Shown here one piece after another: positions 36,378 through 45,028 of a DNA stretch of 64,000 nucleotides (its first letter is position 1; each line of letters begins with the position of its first letter). Source of the DNA: Candidatus Saccharimonas sp. (lineage in GTDB: Bacteria > Patescibacteriota > Saccharimonadia > Saccharimonadales > Saccharimonadaceae); contig DZCW01000003.1 of NCBI GenBank assembly GCA_022736555.1, forward strand, positions 1 through 64,000. Direction: 5' to 3'. The notes below the pieces were generated by a model. It was given only the letters and a program-made list of their open reading frames with translations, had not been told where the DNA came from and searched no databases. The position numbers and the translations under genes were made by a program.

Positions 36378-37349
36378 TTACTTTGAAAACGGTTTTTCAC
36401 TGAGTGGCATAGCATGTAATACGGCACCTTTGTGTAAAATCCCAGCTTTGGCACCAATCTTGGTCACAACCGACGTTGAATTCGCACTAGCAAATACAAT
36501 CGAATCCTTGAGTGATTTACCCTGAGCCCAATAGCTTAAAAAGCCTGAGCCAAAAGCATCGCCTGCCCCAGTTCGATCAATCACTTTGACATCCTCGTAC
36601 ATACCCGCTCGCACAATTACTTTGCCATCACTGGCAATAACACCGTTAGGCCCATCACTGACAATCGCTACCGGAACGTAATGTAATAACCTGCGGACTA
36701 AATCCTCGATACTACTACCTTCTACTATCTGCTGAGCCTCTTCTCGATTAACCGATAATACATCAACGTCTTCTAGTAGGGTTTTTACCTTGGCGGCTTG
36801 TCGTAGTTCGTCTTTGCCCGGGTTAAAGAACACTTTAGTTTTTAGTTTTTTAGCTTGACGGAATATTTTATCGACTATATCAACATTACCAGCCATACTA
36901 GTCATATATAGCCAATCAGCCTGGGCGTTGCCCAAATCGAAGTTTTTGATGTCGTAATGAGTCGAAGCCCCACGATACGTCAAAAAAGTGCGTTCACCAG
37001 TTGAAGCTAGTAATACCACCGAATAACCAGTGTGGTGCTTGTCTGAATAGCTAATATAGGTCGTATCAACACCTTCTTTATCCAGAGCCTCTAATACTGA
37101 TGCTCCGGCAGGATCATGAGCGATAGTACCCATAAATTGCGCCTCTAGCCCTTGTCTAGCGAAGGTAACGGCGGCATTAGTCGCCCCACCACCAGTACTG
37201 AAGTCTATATTATTAACATCATTCTTTGAACCTAGTTCAATTTTGATAAATAACTCATCGGCGGTTTTATCAGACACCGGTTTGAGTTCAGGGCTATGGC
37301 TCAAGAACACATCTTGAACAGCCGCCCCGATAGTTAACATTTTAACCAT
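36378..37349 (-). CDS. PfkB-family carbohydrate kinase
   Basis: A 323-aa ribokinase-fold sugar or nucleoside kinase. The N-terminal GGGATNAA (53-60) binds substrate, and the C-terminal signature DRTGAGDAFGSGF (258-270) supplies the catalytic base D264 and anion hole. The substrate could be ribose, fructose-6-phosphate or a nucleoside. Its place directly after an aldolase gene (1-nt TAATG overlap) makes a phosphosugar substrate attractive, because a classical PfkA is not seen here; that is an inference. Confidence 0.88.
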   Translation of the reverse strand: MVKMLTIGAAVQDVFLSHSPELKPVSDKTADELFIKIELGSKNDVNNIDFSTGGGATNAAVTFARQGLEAQFMGTIAHDPAGASVLEALDKEGVDTTYISYSDKHHTGYSVVLLASTGERTFLTYRGASTHYDIKNFDLGNAQADWLYMTSMAGNVDIVDKIFRQAKKLKTKVFFNPGKDELRQAAKVKTLLEDVDVLSVNREEAQQIVEGSSIEDLVRRLLHYVPVAIVSDGPNGVIASDGKVIVRAGMYEDVKVIDRTGAGDAFGSGFLSYWAQGKSLKDSIVFASANSTSVVTKIGAKAGILHKGAVLHAMPLSEKPFSK

Positions 37350-38272
37350 TAAATTATCGCTTTCCCCGCACTGTTAAAGGCGTTGATCTTTTCTTCGACA
37401 ACAGCCTGAACCGCATCAGAAACCACTGGCATAAGTTTAACCACGGCATATTCGTCAGGATTATCCTGCAGGGCTTTTTCTAAAGTCGTACGGAAGGCAT
37501 AACGTAAATCACTATTAATATTAATTTTGCTAACACCAATTTTTACGGCATCCTCAAAATAATGTAATGGGGTATCACTGCCACCATGCAGGCTAATGAA
37601 AGCGTTAGGGCCAATTGCATCACGAATGCGTTGCAATAAATCTAGATCCAAAACTTTAGGCACTGGGTATTTACCGTGCAAATTGCCAATAGCAGCCGCA
37701 AATGTGTCGATTCCGGTAGCTTCTATAAATTCTTTGGATCCTTCTGGGGTGCTGAAAGTTTTCTTGATCTCTTCGTAATCAATCGCTTCTTTGAACACAT
37801 CTGATGATCCACCGAAATAATGTGGCTCGGCCTCGACAACCGCACCGGTGGTTTTAGCATATTCGACTACTTCCTGAGTGAACTTAATTATTTCCTCATC
37901 AGTCGCATCGTGTTTTCCTTGGCTGATATCTATGTGAATAAACTCGTAACCGGCATCAATTGCTTGTTTGCAATCTTCGACAGTTGGGCTGTGATCTAGA
38001 TTAATATACATTTCGATCCCATAGGATTTCTTGTAGTTATCAACCATGTCTCTGATATTTTCGAGACCCATAGAACTTACTTCATTTTTGCTAAGCTCAA
38101 CCATAACTGGTGAATTTAATTTCTTGGCCGCCCGACAAATAGCAATTAGGGTTTCCTGGTTATCAATATTAAAAGCACCGACTGCAAAATGTTGTTCCAT
38201 AGAACGCTGCATTAATTGTCTGGCTTTGGCATTATTTTCGCGGATTTGTTCGATTGTCGGTCTTTGTCTCAT
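37349..38272 (-). CDS. fba: Class II fructose-bisphosphate/tagatose-bisphosphate aldolase
   Basis: A zinc-dependent aldolase of 307 aa that cleaves or forms ketose bisphosphates. Zinc-site signatures are NLDHSPTVED (D93, H94), EAEPHYFGG, AIGNLHGKYP and SLHGGSDTP, followed by KININSDLRYAF for phosphate binding. The DHS in place of the usual DHG and EPHYFGG in place of ExGxxGG mark a divergent branch, so fructose versus tagatose or another bisphosphate is not settled. It is in the rpiB operon, 23 nt after the transketolase C subunit. Confidence 0.9.
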   Translation of the reverse strand: MRQRPTIEQIRENNAKARQLMQRSMEQHFAVGAFNIDNQETLIAICRAAKKLNSPVMVELSKNEVSSMGLENIRDMVDNYKKSYGIEMYINLDHSPTVEDCKQAIDAGYEFIHIDISQGKHDATDEEIIKFTQEVVEYAKTTGAVVEAEPHYFGGSSDVFKEAIDYEEIKKTFSTPEGSKEFIEATGIDTFAAAIGNLHGKYPVPKVLDLDLLQRIRDAIGPNAFISLHGGSDTPLHYFEDAVKIGVSKININSDLRYAFRTTLEKALQDNPDEYAVVKLMPVVSDAVQAVVEEKINAFNSAGKAII

Positions 38273-38295
38273 ATTTTGATTTCCTATCTATTTTA

Positions 38296-39291
38296 TTAAT
38301 CTCGGTGGTACTGCGGCGTATCGCGCACAAAATCTGCAACTTTGTCGGCAATATACTCACCCGTTAGCCCGAAAAAGTCGAATAATTCAGCTGGCGTACC
38401 ACTTTCGCCATATCTATCCTGCATACCTAAGCGTAATATCGGTGTTGGTAATTTTTCGCCCAATAGTTCCGCTACTGCGCCGCCTAAGCCACCAGCAATC
38501 TGGGCTTCTTCGGCAGTTACCACGCGTCCAGTCTTATGTGCACTAGCCAGAATTATCTCACGATCAAGTGGCTTAATTGTTGGAACGTGTACGACTTCGG
38601 CGTTTATGCCTTGACCTGCCAATATTCTAGCGGCAGATAATAACTGGTAAGTCATAGTACCTGTGCCTATTAAACTAACGTCGTGGCCTTCGCGCAATAT
38701 ATAGGCAACACCGATCTCGAATGGTGATTCTTCAGTACTAAATATCGGAGTTTTTTCACGGCACATACGCAAATAACTAGGTTTGTTGTTTTTGGCGATC
38801 GCCAGAGTAGCTTTTTCGGCCTCGATGCTATCACCAGGTACGATTACTATCATATTCGGCATGACCCGCATAAGAGCAATATCCTCTAACATTTGATGAG
38901 TTGCGCCGTCGGGACCAACGCTAATACCAGCATGTGAACCGATAATTTTTACTGGTTGATCATTTAAGGCTATGGTCGTTTTGATTTGTTCCCAGTTACG
39001 ACCTGGGCTAAATGCTGCATAACCGCTAGCAAAAGCAACTTTGCCAGCCATAGCTAGACCACTGGCGACCGTTACCAAGTTCTGTTCAGATATACCAGTC
39101 TCGACGAATCTATCTGGGAAAGTCTGACGGAATAATTCCACCTGAGTGCTTTCAGTTAAATCAGCACACAAGGCGACAACCTTGTCGTCAGCTTCGCCAG
39201 CAGCCTTGAGACCACGCCCAAAACCAGCTCGTATAGGTTCCATTTTAACTTTATCGCTAAATAAATCTGGGTTTAATGGATATTCGTTCAT
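38296..39291 (-). CDS. Transketolase, C-terminal subunit
   Basis: The pyrimidine-binding and C-terminal domains of a split transketolase (331 aa). The conserved Glu that activates thiamine diphosphate is in DRFVETGISEQN (about 61-72), and GSHAGISVGPDGATHQ contains ligand histidines. It overlaps the N-subunit stop by 1 nt. Split transketolases are common in archaea, Actinobacteria and Patescibacteria. Together the two subunits exchange two-carbon units between pentose and hexose phosphates. Confidence 0.93.
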   Translation of the reverse strand: MNEYPLNPDLFSDKVKMEPIRAGFGRGLKAAGEADDKVVALCADLTESTQVELFRQTFPDRFVETGISEQNLVTVASGLAMAGKVAFASGYAAFSPGRNWEQIKTTIALNDQPVKIIGSHAGISVGPDGATHQMLEDIALMRVMPNMIVIVPGDSIEAEKATLAIAKNNKPSYLRMCREKTPIFSTEESPFEIGVAYILREGHDVSLIGTGTMTYQLLSAARILAGQGINAEVVHVPTIKPLDREIILASAHKTGRVVTAEEAQIAGGLGGAVAELLGEKLPTPILRLGMQDRYGESGTPAELFDFFGLTGEYIADKVADFVRDTPQYHRD

Positions 39292-40145
39292 TATTTAGTA
39301 TCCTCGCTATCACTCGATGCTTTTAGTTCTCGTAAAGCCGTCTCGGTTTGTTCTGCGTTCGGAGCTACGCCGTGCCATTTATAGTCATATTCCATGAAAT
39401 TAACACCTTTACCTGGGATGGTGTAGGAAATGATCATACATGGTCGGTTAGTAATCGCTTTAGCCATATTGACGGTATTAATGATGCTCTGAATATTATG
39501 ACCATCGATTTCAAAAACATGCCAACCAAACGATCGCCATTTAGCAGCCAGATCGCCGATAGGCATGACGTCTTCGGTGTTGCCGTCAATTTGAATATTA
39601 TTTCGATCAATAAAAGCGATTAGTTGGGATAGTTTATATTTACCGGCAAACATAGCCGCTTCCCAAACATTGCCTTCGTCCAGTTCCCCATCACCCAGAA
39701 TTGCGTAGACGAAACGATGTTTACTATTATCCATATATTGCAATGAGTAGGCATAGCCAGCAGCTTGTGATAGTCCGCTACCAAGTGGACCGCTAGTATT
39801 TTCTAAACCTGGCAATCTAGCTCGTTCTGGATGCCCTTGCAAGCGACTACCTAATTTACGGAGTGTCATTAATTCTTCTTTATCAAAAAAACCAGCCTCC
39901 GCCATAGCCGCATATTGAACCGGAACGGTATGCCCATTGCTTAGTAGAAATATGTCACGATCAGACCAATCGGGATTACTAGGATCGATTTTCATAATAT
40001 CGAAATAAAGCGCCGCCAATATATCAGCCAGATCCAACGAACCTGCAGTATGACCACTACCGGCCGCGCCCAACATACGGATAATATCCTGCCGTATATC
40101 ATTAGCTTTGGATTGTAATTGATCTATCGTTAGTCGCTTATTCAT
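39291..40145 (-). CDS. Transketolase, N-terminal subunit
   Basis: The diphosphate-binding half of the split transketolase (284 aa). It has GSGHTAGSLDLADILAALY (29-47), SNGHTVP and the ThDP/Mg motif GDGELDEGNVWEA (about 150-162). Length matches other split N subunits. It follows the rpe-like gene by 4 nt, and the C subunit follows with a 1-nt overlap, so equal expression of the two halves is likely. Confidence 0.94.
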   Translation of the reverse strand: MNKRLTIDQLQSKANDIRQDIIRMLGAAGSGHTAGSLDLADILAALYFDIMKIDPSNPDWSDRDIFLLSNGHTVPVQYAAMAEAGFFDKEELMTLRKLGSRLQGHPERARLPGLENTSGPLGSGLSQAAGYAYSLQYMDNSKHRFVYAILGDGELDEGNVWEAAMFAGKYKLSQLIAFIDRNNIQIDGNTEDVMPIGDLAAKWRSFGWHVFEIDGHNIQSIINTVNMAKAITNRPCMIISYTIPGKGVNFMEYDYKWHGVAPNAEQTETALRELKASSDSEDTK

Positions 40146-40149
40146 TAAA

Positions 40150-40794
40150 CTATATTATCCCCTGTTTATTAATTTCTTCGATCATAGCGGCATAGACGCC
40201 ATCTGGGTTCTCGGCGTTGGCTATTGCACCACCAACGTTCAATACGTTGACTCCACCTTGGGTTAGTAAAAAGGTGTTTTCCACGACAACTCCACCATCC
40301 CAACCAATTTCAACATTCGGATTAATACCCCGAACTAATCTAACTTTTTCGAGTTGCATTAAACTAGCCTTACCGCCGTAATGACCCAGGTCGCCCGAGA
40401 ATATCAGGACATGGTCAACTGCTTTTATGTAATTCTCAAACGTCTTTGGCACTGTAGTTTTAAGTAACGCTACACCCGCTTCAATGCCGTATTTTTTAAT
40501 TTTTTCAAAAATTGGCAGTAAATCAACATCAGTTTCAGCATGAAATATGATCAGATGCGGCTTTAACGCAATTAATTTGTCAACATAATCTAATGGGTGC
40601 GAAACCATAGCGTGGATATCTACGGTCCAACCCTGAGGCCACCATATCTTTTCAGGACCTAATAAAAATGCCGGAGCAAATTCACCATCACTAATATCAA
40701 TTTGCACCCTTTGTGCAAAAGGTTTTATTTTTTCGACAACCGCTTCGAATTCATATTCGGTCTCGACAGTGATACAAGGAGCAATCTCACTCAT
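40150..40794 (-). CDS. Ribulose-phosphate 3-epimerase-like protein
   Basis: A 214-aa TIM-barrel epimerase. Compared with Rpe, the metal site is QIDISDGEF (31-39), DIHAMV with H61 and a late IGWDGGV Asp. The first histidine ligand of canonical Rpe (H in the HxDxMDG motif) is Gln31 here, and the Met is Ser, while the aspartates are kept. Either the metal site is altered or the substrate differs. Position between rpiB and transketolase supports a ribulose-5-phosphate/xylulose-5-phosphate role. Confidence 0.82.
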   Translation of the reverse strand: MSEIAPCITVETEYEFEAVVEKIKPFAQRVQIDISDGEFAPAFLLGPEKIWWPQGWTVDIHAMVSHPLDYVDKLIALKPHLIIFHAETDVDLLPIFEKIKKYGIEAGVALLKTTVPKTFENYIKAVDHVLIFSGDLGHYGGKASLMQLEKVRLVRGINPNVEIGWDGGVVVENTFLLTQGGVNVLNVGGAIANAENPDGVYAAMIEEINKQGII

Positions 40795-41244
40795 TTAAAG
40801 CTCGTCAATCTGCGCATTCCTACGCTTAAACCGTGTAGCAGTAGCAAATGGAGTATTTAACCAAGTCTCGATTATACCCTGCCAAACTCCATCTTCGTCA
40901 TTCAATATACGAGCCGGCAAACATAGCATATTGCTGTCATTATCATTACGTGTCATTTTGGCCTCAAACGCATCCCAAATAACACTGGCGCGAATGCCAC
41001 GAAATCGGTTAGCGGCAATCGCCATACCCTGACCACCACCACAAATCAATATACCGCGGGGATCTTTGTTATCACTACCAATAATCTTTAGAGCTGCTGC
41101 CTGAGCAAATTCTGGAAAGTCATCATTTGGATCAAGCACTTTATCGCCAACATCTTCAACATCGCAGTTATGTTTCGCTAGATATGCAAAAACTTTTTCT
41201 TTTAAATAAAACCCTTGATGATCGCTGCCGATAAATATCTTCAT
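40795..41244 (-). CDS. rpiB: Ribose-5-phosphate isomerase B
   Basis: A 149-aa sugar-phosphate isomerase interconverting ribose-5-phosphate and ribulose-5-phosphate. It has the IFIGSDHQGFYLKEKV start and the catalytic cysteine in ILICGGGQGMAIAANRFRGIRA, where the family usually has CGTGIG. It is the first gene of the sugar operon, directly abutting the rpe-like gene. A TATACT box 7 nt before the ATG suggests a leaderless operon mRNA. Confidence 0.92.
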   Translation of the reverse strand: MKIFIGSDHQGFYLKEKVFAYLAKHNCDVEDVGDKVLDPNDDFPEFAQAAALKIIGSDNKDPRGILICGGGQGMAIAANRFRGIRASVIWDAFEAKMTRNDNDSNMLCLPARILNDEDGVWQGIIETWLNTPFATATRFKRRNAQIDEL

Positions 41245-41251
41245 ACTACAA

Positions 41252-41257
41252 AGTATA
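41252..41257 (-). promoter_or_regulatory. -10 box of the rpiB operon, leaderless layout
   Basis: TATACT lies 7 nt before the rpiB ATG (41244); the divergent rel gene starts 86 bp away. Confidence 0.6.
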
Positions 41258-41315
41258 AGCGTTATATGGTTAGTTATGCAAGTTTCGGTTTATATGATAA
41301 GGCGGGTTTTTATCG

Positions 41316-41321
41316 TATACT
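41316..41321 (+). promoter_or_regulatory. -10 box of the rel gene
   Basis: TATACT lies 9 nt before the first ATG (41331) and 12 nt before the second (41334), leaving at most a few leader nucleotides. No Shine-Dalgarno sequence is present. Confidence 0.5.
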
Positions 41322-41330
41322 TAATATAGC

Positions 41331-42854
41331 ATGATGAAAAAGAGTGAATTATTAGCCCATGCTAAACCCCACTACAACTCAGATCAACTACTAGAAATTG
41401 ATCATGCTATCGACCTTGCGACAAAAGCCCACGCTAATCAGAAACGAGCCAGTGGCGAACCTTATATAATACATCCTATGATAGTTGCCGACACCTTGAT
41501 TGCGTGGGGTATGGATACCGATAGTATATTAGCTGGTTTACTACACGACACCGTCGAAGATACTAATATTACACTTGTAGAAATAGAAAATATATTCGGC
41601 AGAGATGTTGCGAATCTAGTCGATGGCGTAACAAAAGTTGGCAAAGCTAGGTCTGGTATGCGTGACTTGACCAGCTACTCACCTCAAACCAAAGATAACT
41701 TGTCTAAATTACTGATCGCAATCGGTCAAGATATTCGCGTTATAATGATTAAACTTGCCGATCGACTACATAACCTGTCTACATTACAATATTTGCCACC
41801 CGATAAACAGACAAAAATCGCTCGTGAATCGTTAGAAGTTTTCGGACCTATGGCTGATCGCTTAGGTATGGGTCGGGTTCGTATGCAAATCGAAGAATTG
41901 GCTTTTAGCTACCTAGATCCCAAAGAATTCAAGAGACTAAAAAACTTAATGAAAAAACGTCTTGGACGAAGTACTCGTAAATTAGGCAAAATATACGAAG
42001 AAGTAGAAGTTGCCATAAAGAAACACGACATAAAATTCGAGATAGATGGTCGAGTTAAAAGCGTATATAGCCTGCATAAAAAACTAGCCAAAGTACAGGG
42101 CAGCATTGATGACATATATGATTTAATAGCACTGCGCATAATCGTCGACAAAAAAGAAGACTGTTATTTAGTGCTCAGTATCTTACATACACTTTATAAA
42201 ACAATGATTGGTCGTATCAAGGACTATATAGCCACACCAAAACCAAACGGCTATCAAAGCCTACATACGACAGTTATCACTACCGCCGAGCAGATCGTTG
42301 AATTCCAGATACGAACCCATGAAATGCATGAATATGCCGAACGTGGACTAGCCGCCAGTTTTCATTACCATGATCAAAAACTATCGAAAAATTATATAAA
42401 GGGCAAGAAAAGCGCTACCTTGCCAAATAGCATGCAGTGGATCACACAACTCCAAGAAGTTGCCGCTAAACTCAAAGACAACGAAGAAATATCCAAAGCC
42501 CAGTTAAATATCGACTTGTTCAAGAATCGCATATTCGTTCATTCACCAAAGGGTGATATTTACAACCTACCCGAAGGAGCATTGCCGTTAGACTTTGCTT
42601 ACTTGGTGCACAGCGATATTGCCAAACGTGCCTATAGTTTTAGGGTTAACGGCAAAATACATCCATTCGATAAACCACTGCAAAACGGCGACATAGTTGA
42701 AGTTGTTACGAATAAGTTATCGCAACCAAAACAAACCTGGCGCAGTATGGTCACTACTACCCACGCCAGAAATAAATTACAAGGTCAGCTCAGAAAGATT
42801 GGCATGGCCGAAATGATAGCTAATGCCGCCAGTGTAATCCGCCGTAAAAAATAA
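41331..42854 (+). CDS. (p)ppGpp synthetase/hydrolase, Rel/SpoT type, short form
   Basis: A stringent-response enzyme of 507 aa that makes and degrades (p)ppGpp. The HD hydrolase domain keeps HDTVED at 72-77. The synthetase domain has GRIKDYIATPKPNGYQSLHTTV; the RxKD type (rather than ExDD) is that of bifunctional enzymes. A TGS domain follows at about 400-460. The C-terminal helical, zinc-finger and ACT domains of full-length Rel (usually over 700 aa) are missing, so ribosome sensing may differ. It is convergent with ppa, 1 bp apart. Confidence 0.93.
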   Translation: MMKKSELLAHAKPHYNSDQLLEIDHAIDLATKAHANQKRASGEPYIIHPMIVADTLIAWGMDTDSILAGLLHDTVEDTNITLVEIENIFGRDVANLVDGVTKVGKARSGMRDLTSYSPQTKDNLSKLLIAIGQDIRVIMIKLADRLHNLSTLQYLPPDKQTKIARESLEVFGPMADRLGMGRVRMQIEELAFSYLDPKEFKRLKNLMKKRLGRSTRKLGKIYEEVEVAIKKHDIKFEIDGRVKSVYSLHKKLAKVQGSIDDIYDLIALRIIVDKKEDCYLVLSILHTLYKTMIGRIKDYIATPKPNGYQSLHTTVITTAEQIVEFQIRTHEMHEYAERGLAASFHYHDQKLSKNYIKGKKSATLPNSMQWITQLQEVAAKLKDNEEISKAQLNIDLFKNRIFVHSPKGDIYNLPEGALPLDFAYLVHSDIAKRAYSFRVNGKIHPFDKPLQNGDIVEVVTNKLSQPKQTWRSMVTTTHARNKLQGQLRKIGMAEMIANAASVIRRKK

Positions 42855-42855
42855 G

Positions 42856-43386
42856 TTATTTATTATTCCAACGGTCAATTGATTGGTGAATAATTGTTTT
42901 AGCTTCTTCAATCTCACCCCATCCCTTAACGATTGTACTGCCTGGTTTTTTAAGGTCTTTATAGTGACTGAAATGATGAGTTATTTGGTCAATAGTTTGT
43001 TTTGAGATGTCGCCCATAGTTTTAATAGCATTACCCGTATTGCGATCATCGGCTGGAACGGCTACTATCTTGTCGTCAACTTCACCGTCGTCTTCAAATT
43101 TCATTACACTAATAACATTAGCCTCTAAGAATATACCAGTAGGCAACGGCTCGTCAGTGATAAGTAGAACATCTAACTCATCACCATCTTCATCGATAGT
43201 TTGCGGAATAAATCCATAATTAGTTGGTTTTGCAAAAATCTTTGGCTCAACACGATCGAGTTGAAAAGCGGCCTTTTCACGGTTCCACTCAATTTTGTTA
43301 TTACTGCCAGCTGGAATCTCGATAACTACGTTTATAATGCCATTATCGACATCACCGGGTGTCAGTATTTTGTTAAAATCTGCCAT
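42856..43386 (-). CDS. ppa: Inorganic pyrophosphatase
   Basis: A 176-aa family I pyrophosphatase that hydrolyses PPi. The signature DGDELDVLL (67-75) carries the metal-binding aspartates; the N-terminal VVIEIPAGSNNKIEW and YGFIPQT segments are typical. A GAGGAG Shine-Dalgarno sequence and a TGG-TATAAT promoter (43424-43432) precede it, with a leader of about 30 nt. Confidence 0.96.
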   Translation of the reverse strand: MADFNKILTPGDVDNGIINVVIEIPAGSNNKIEWNREKAAFQLDRVEPKIFAKPTNYGFIPQTIDEDGDELDVLLITDEPLPTGIFLEANVISVMKFEDDGEVDDKIVAVPADDRNTGNAIKTMGDISKQTIDQITHHFSHYKDLKKPGSTIVKGWGEIEEAKTIIHQSIDRWNNK

Positions 43387-43423
43387 ATTTATCTCCTCAA
43401 GTTTTATAAAATAACTAAATAAT

Positions 43424-43432
43424 ATTATACCA
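43424..43432 (-). promoter_or_regulatory. Extended -10 promoter of ppa
   Basis: TGG-TATAAT lies 37 nt before the ppa ATG; the leader contains a clear GAGGAG ribosome binding site. Confidence 0.6.
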
Positions 43433-43452
43433 CGCGACAGATTAGATAATTA

Positions 43453-44388
43453 TTACCTATCTAGGCTATGCAAATATTCACGAATACTGATTGCAGCGGT
43501 TACACCATCACCGACAGCGCTAGCGATCTGCATAGTAGCGCCATTACGTACGTCACCACTAGCAAATACACCAGATATGTTTGTTTGAAAATCAGAGTTT
43601 GTCTTAATGAAGCCAATTTCATTAAGCTCGATATCACTATTATCTAAGAATTTAGTATTTGGCCTTAGTCCGGCAAAAATAAACACGCCATTAGCTTCGA
43701 TTATCATAGGTTCACCATTCTTAGTAGCTCGGACCGAGCTAACATGACCGTCAGTTGCCATAATCTCATCCACGGAAGTTTCTAAATGAATCGTTATTTT
43801 ACCAGCAGCTACGAGTTTCTGTAAATCTTTTTTTAATACTTCGCTAGCTTTAATACTACTTCTTACCAATAAATCAATATGAGTAGCAAATCGTGTTAGA
43901 TAAATCGCTTCCTGAATTGCCGAATTCGCTCCACCCACCACAATCAAACGCTTGCCGTGGTAAAAAGCCCCGTCACAAGTCGCACAATAATGTACTCCTC
44001 GTCCAAAAAATTCCAATTCACCAGGTGCACCTAAATTACCATAGCTTCGTCCTGTAGCTATCAGCACCGCCTTGGCTCTTATTTCAACACCATCAACTAC
44101 TAAAATTTTAAAATCACCATTATCGCGAACAGATGACACATCACCAAATTCTATATTAGCGCCAAACCTCTTGGCTTGTTTTTCTAGCTGATCAACTAAA
44201 TTCAAACCTTCAATGCCATCGGGGAACCCAGGATAATTATCAACATTATCGATCGTCGCTACTATTCCGCCAACGACAGCTTTTTCATATAGAACCGTAT
44301 CAATACCTTCGCGAGTTGTATAAATTGCTGCCGCTAAAGCACTGGGACCAGCACCGACTATAACTAAATCTCTGATTTTATCACTCAT
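43453..44388 (-). CDS. trxB: Thioredoxin reductase
   Basis: A 311-aa flavoprotein that moves electrons from NADPH to thioredoxin. FAD motif GAGPSALAAAIYTTREG (12-28), redox-active CATC (about 134-137, CATCDGAF), NADPH motif VVGGANSAIQEA (about 150-161) and the terminal ASGDVRNG FAD segment are present. It follows the FKBP gene by 10 nt and has its own AGGTAGG Shine-Dalgarno sequence. Confidence 0.95.
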   Translation of the reverse strand: MSDKIRDLVIVGAGPSALAAAIYTTREGIDTVLYEKAVVGGIVATIDNVDNYPGFPDGIEGLNLVDQLEKQAKRFGANIEFGDVSSVRDNGDFKILVVDGVEIRAKAVLIATGRSYGNLGAPGELEFFGRGVHYCATCDGAFYHGKRLIVVGGANSAIQEAIYLTRFATHIDLLVRSSIKASEVLKKDLQKLVAAGKITIHLETSVDEIMATDGHVSSVRATKNGEPMIIEANGVFIFAGLRPNTKFLDNSDIELNEIGFIKTNSDFQTNISGVFASGDVRNGATMQIASAVGDGVTAAISIREYLHSLDR

Positions 44389-44398
44389 ATATACCTAC

Positions 44399-44971
44399 CT
44401 ATCCAATTTTATGAACAATAACGATAAATTCTAGCGGTGAATTGGCTGGGATAATACCAGATTCCTGGGCACCGTATGCCTTGGCGGCTGGAATAGTTAA
44501 CCTGACCACGCTACCAACCTTAACGCCAGTTAAACCCTCAGTCCAGCCAGCTATGACACTACTAAGCGCAAAACTAGTAGGTTTATCGCTCGCTACTTTA
44601 GTCTTTAAATCTGACGCCTTACTACTGCTATCGAATATTTTACCATCGGCCATCCAGCCAAAATAACTACAGTTAATAGTATCGGTAGTTTTGACGACAG
44701 CGCCAGTGCCCTCTGTTAGTATTTCTACATTCAATTTTGTCACACTAGCCGCATCAAATGTCCTAGTTGAATAACCAGGCAGTGGTTGGCTAATATAAGC
44801 CCCGTACTGGGCTGATGCTTTTTGTTGTTCTTGCACTTTTTTATATTGGGCTAAATCGACTTTTTGATTACTAATACTAAGTCCCATGACTAGAAAAGAG
44901 CCTAATGTCCCGAGTGTCATTACAATCGCAATTATCCAAATACCGATCCGCTGCGATTTTCGTGTCGCCAT
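44399..44971 (-). CDS. Membrane-anchored FKBP-type peptidyl-prolyl isomerase
   Basis: A 190-aa protein with one N-terminal membrane helix (about 11-33), a short linker and a C-terminal FKBP domain (about 90-190): INCSYFGWMADGKIFDSS, FALSSVIAGWTEGLTGVKVGSVVRLTIP and AYGAQESGIIPANSPLEF. It most likely acts on exported proteins outside the membrane. It has a TGC-TATACT promoter (45005-45013) and a GAGGGGG Shine-Dalgarno sequence, and heads a two-gene unit with trxB. Confidence 0.92.
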   Translation of the reverse strand: MATRKSQRIGIWIIAIVMTLGTLGSFLVMGLSISNQKVDLAQYKKVQEQQKASAQYGAYISQPLPGYSTRTFDAASVTKLNVEILTEGTGAVVKTTDTINCSYFGWMADGKIFDSSSKASDLKTKVASDKPTSFALSSVIAGWTEGLTGVKVGSVVRLTIPAAKAYGAQESGIIPANSPLEFIVIVHKIG

Positions 44972-45004
44972 AAAATATAACCCCCTCTGTATTGCTATAA
45001 GTCC

Positions 45005-45013
45005 AGTATAGCA
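45005..45013 (-). promoter_or_regulatory. Extended -10 promoter of the FKBP-trxB unit
   Basis: TGC-TATACT on the minus strand, 33 nt upstream of the FKBP ATG, in the gap after pheT. Confidence 0.6.
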
Positions 45014-45028
45014 AAAATCTCAAAAAAA

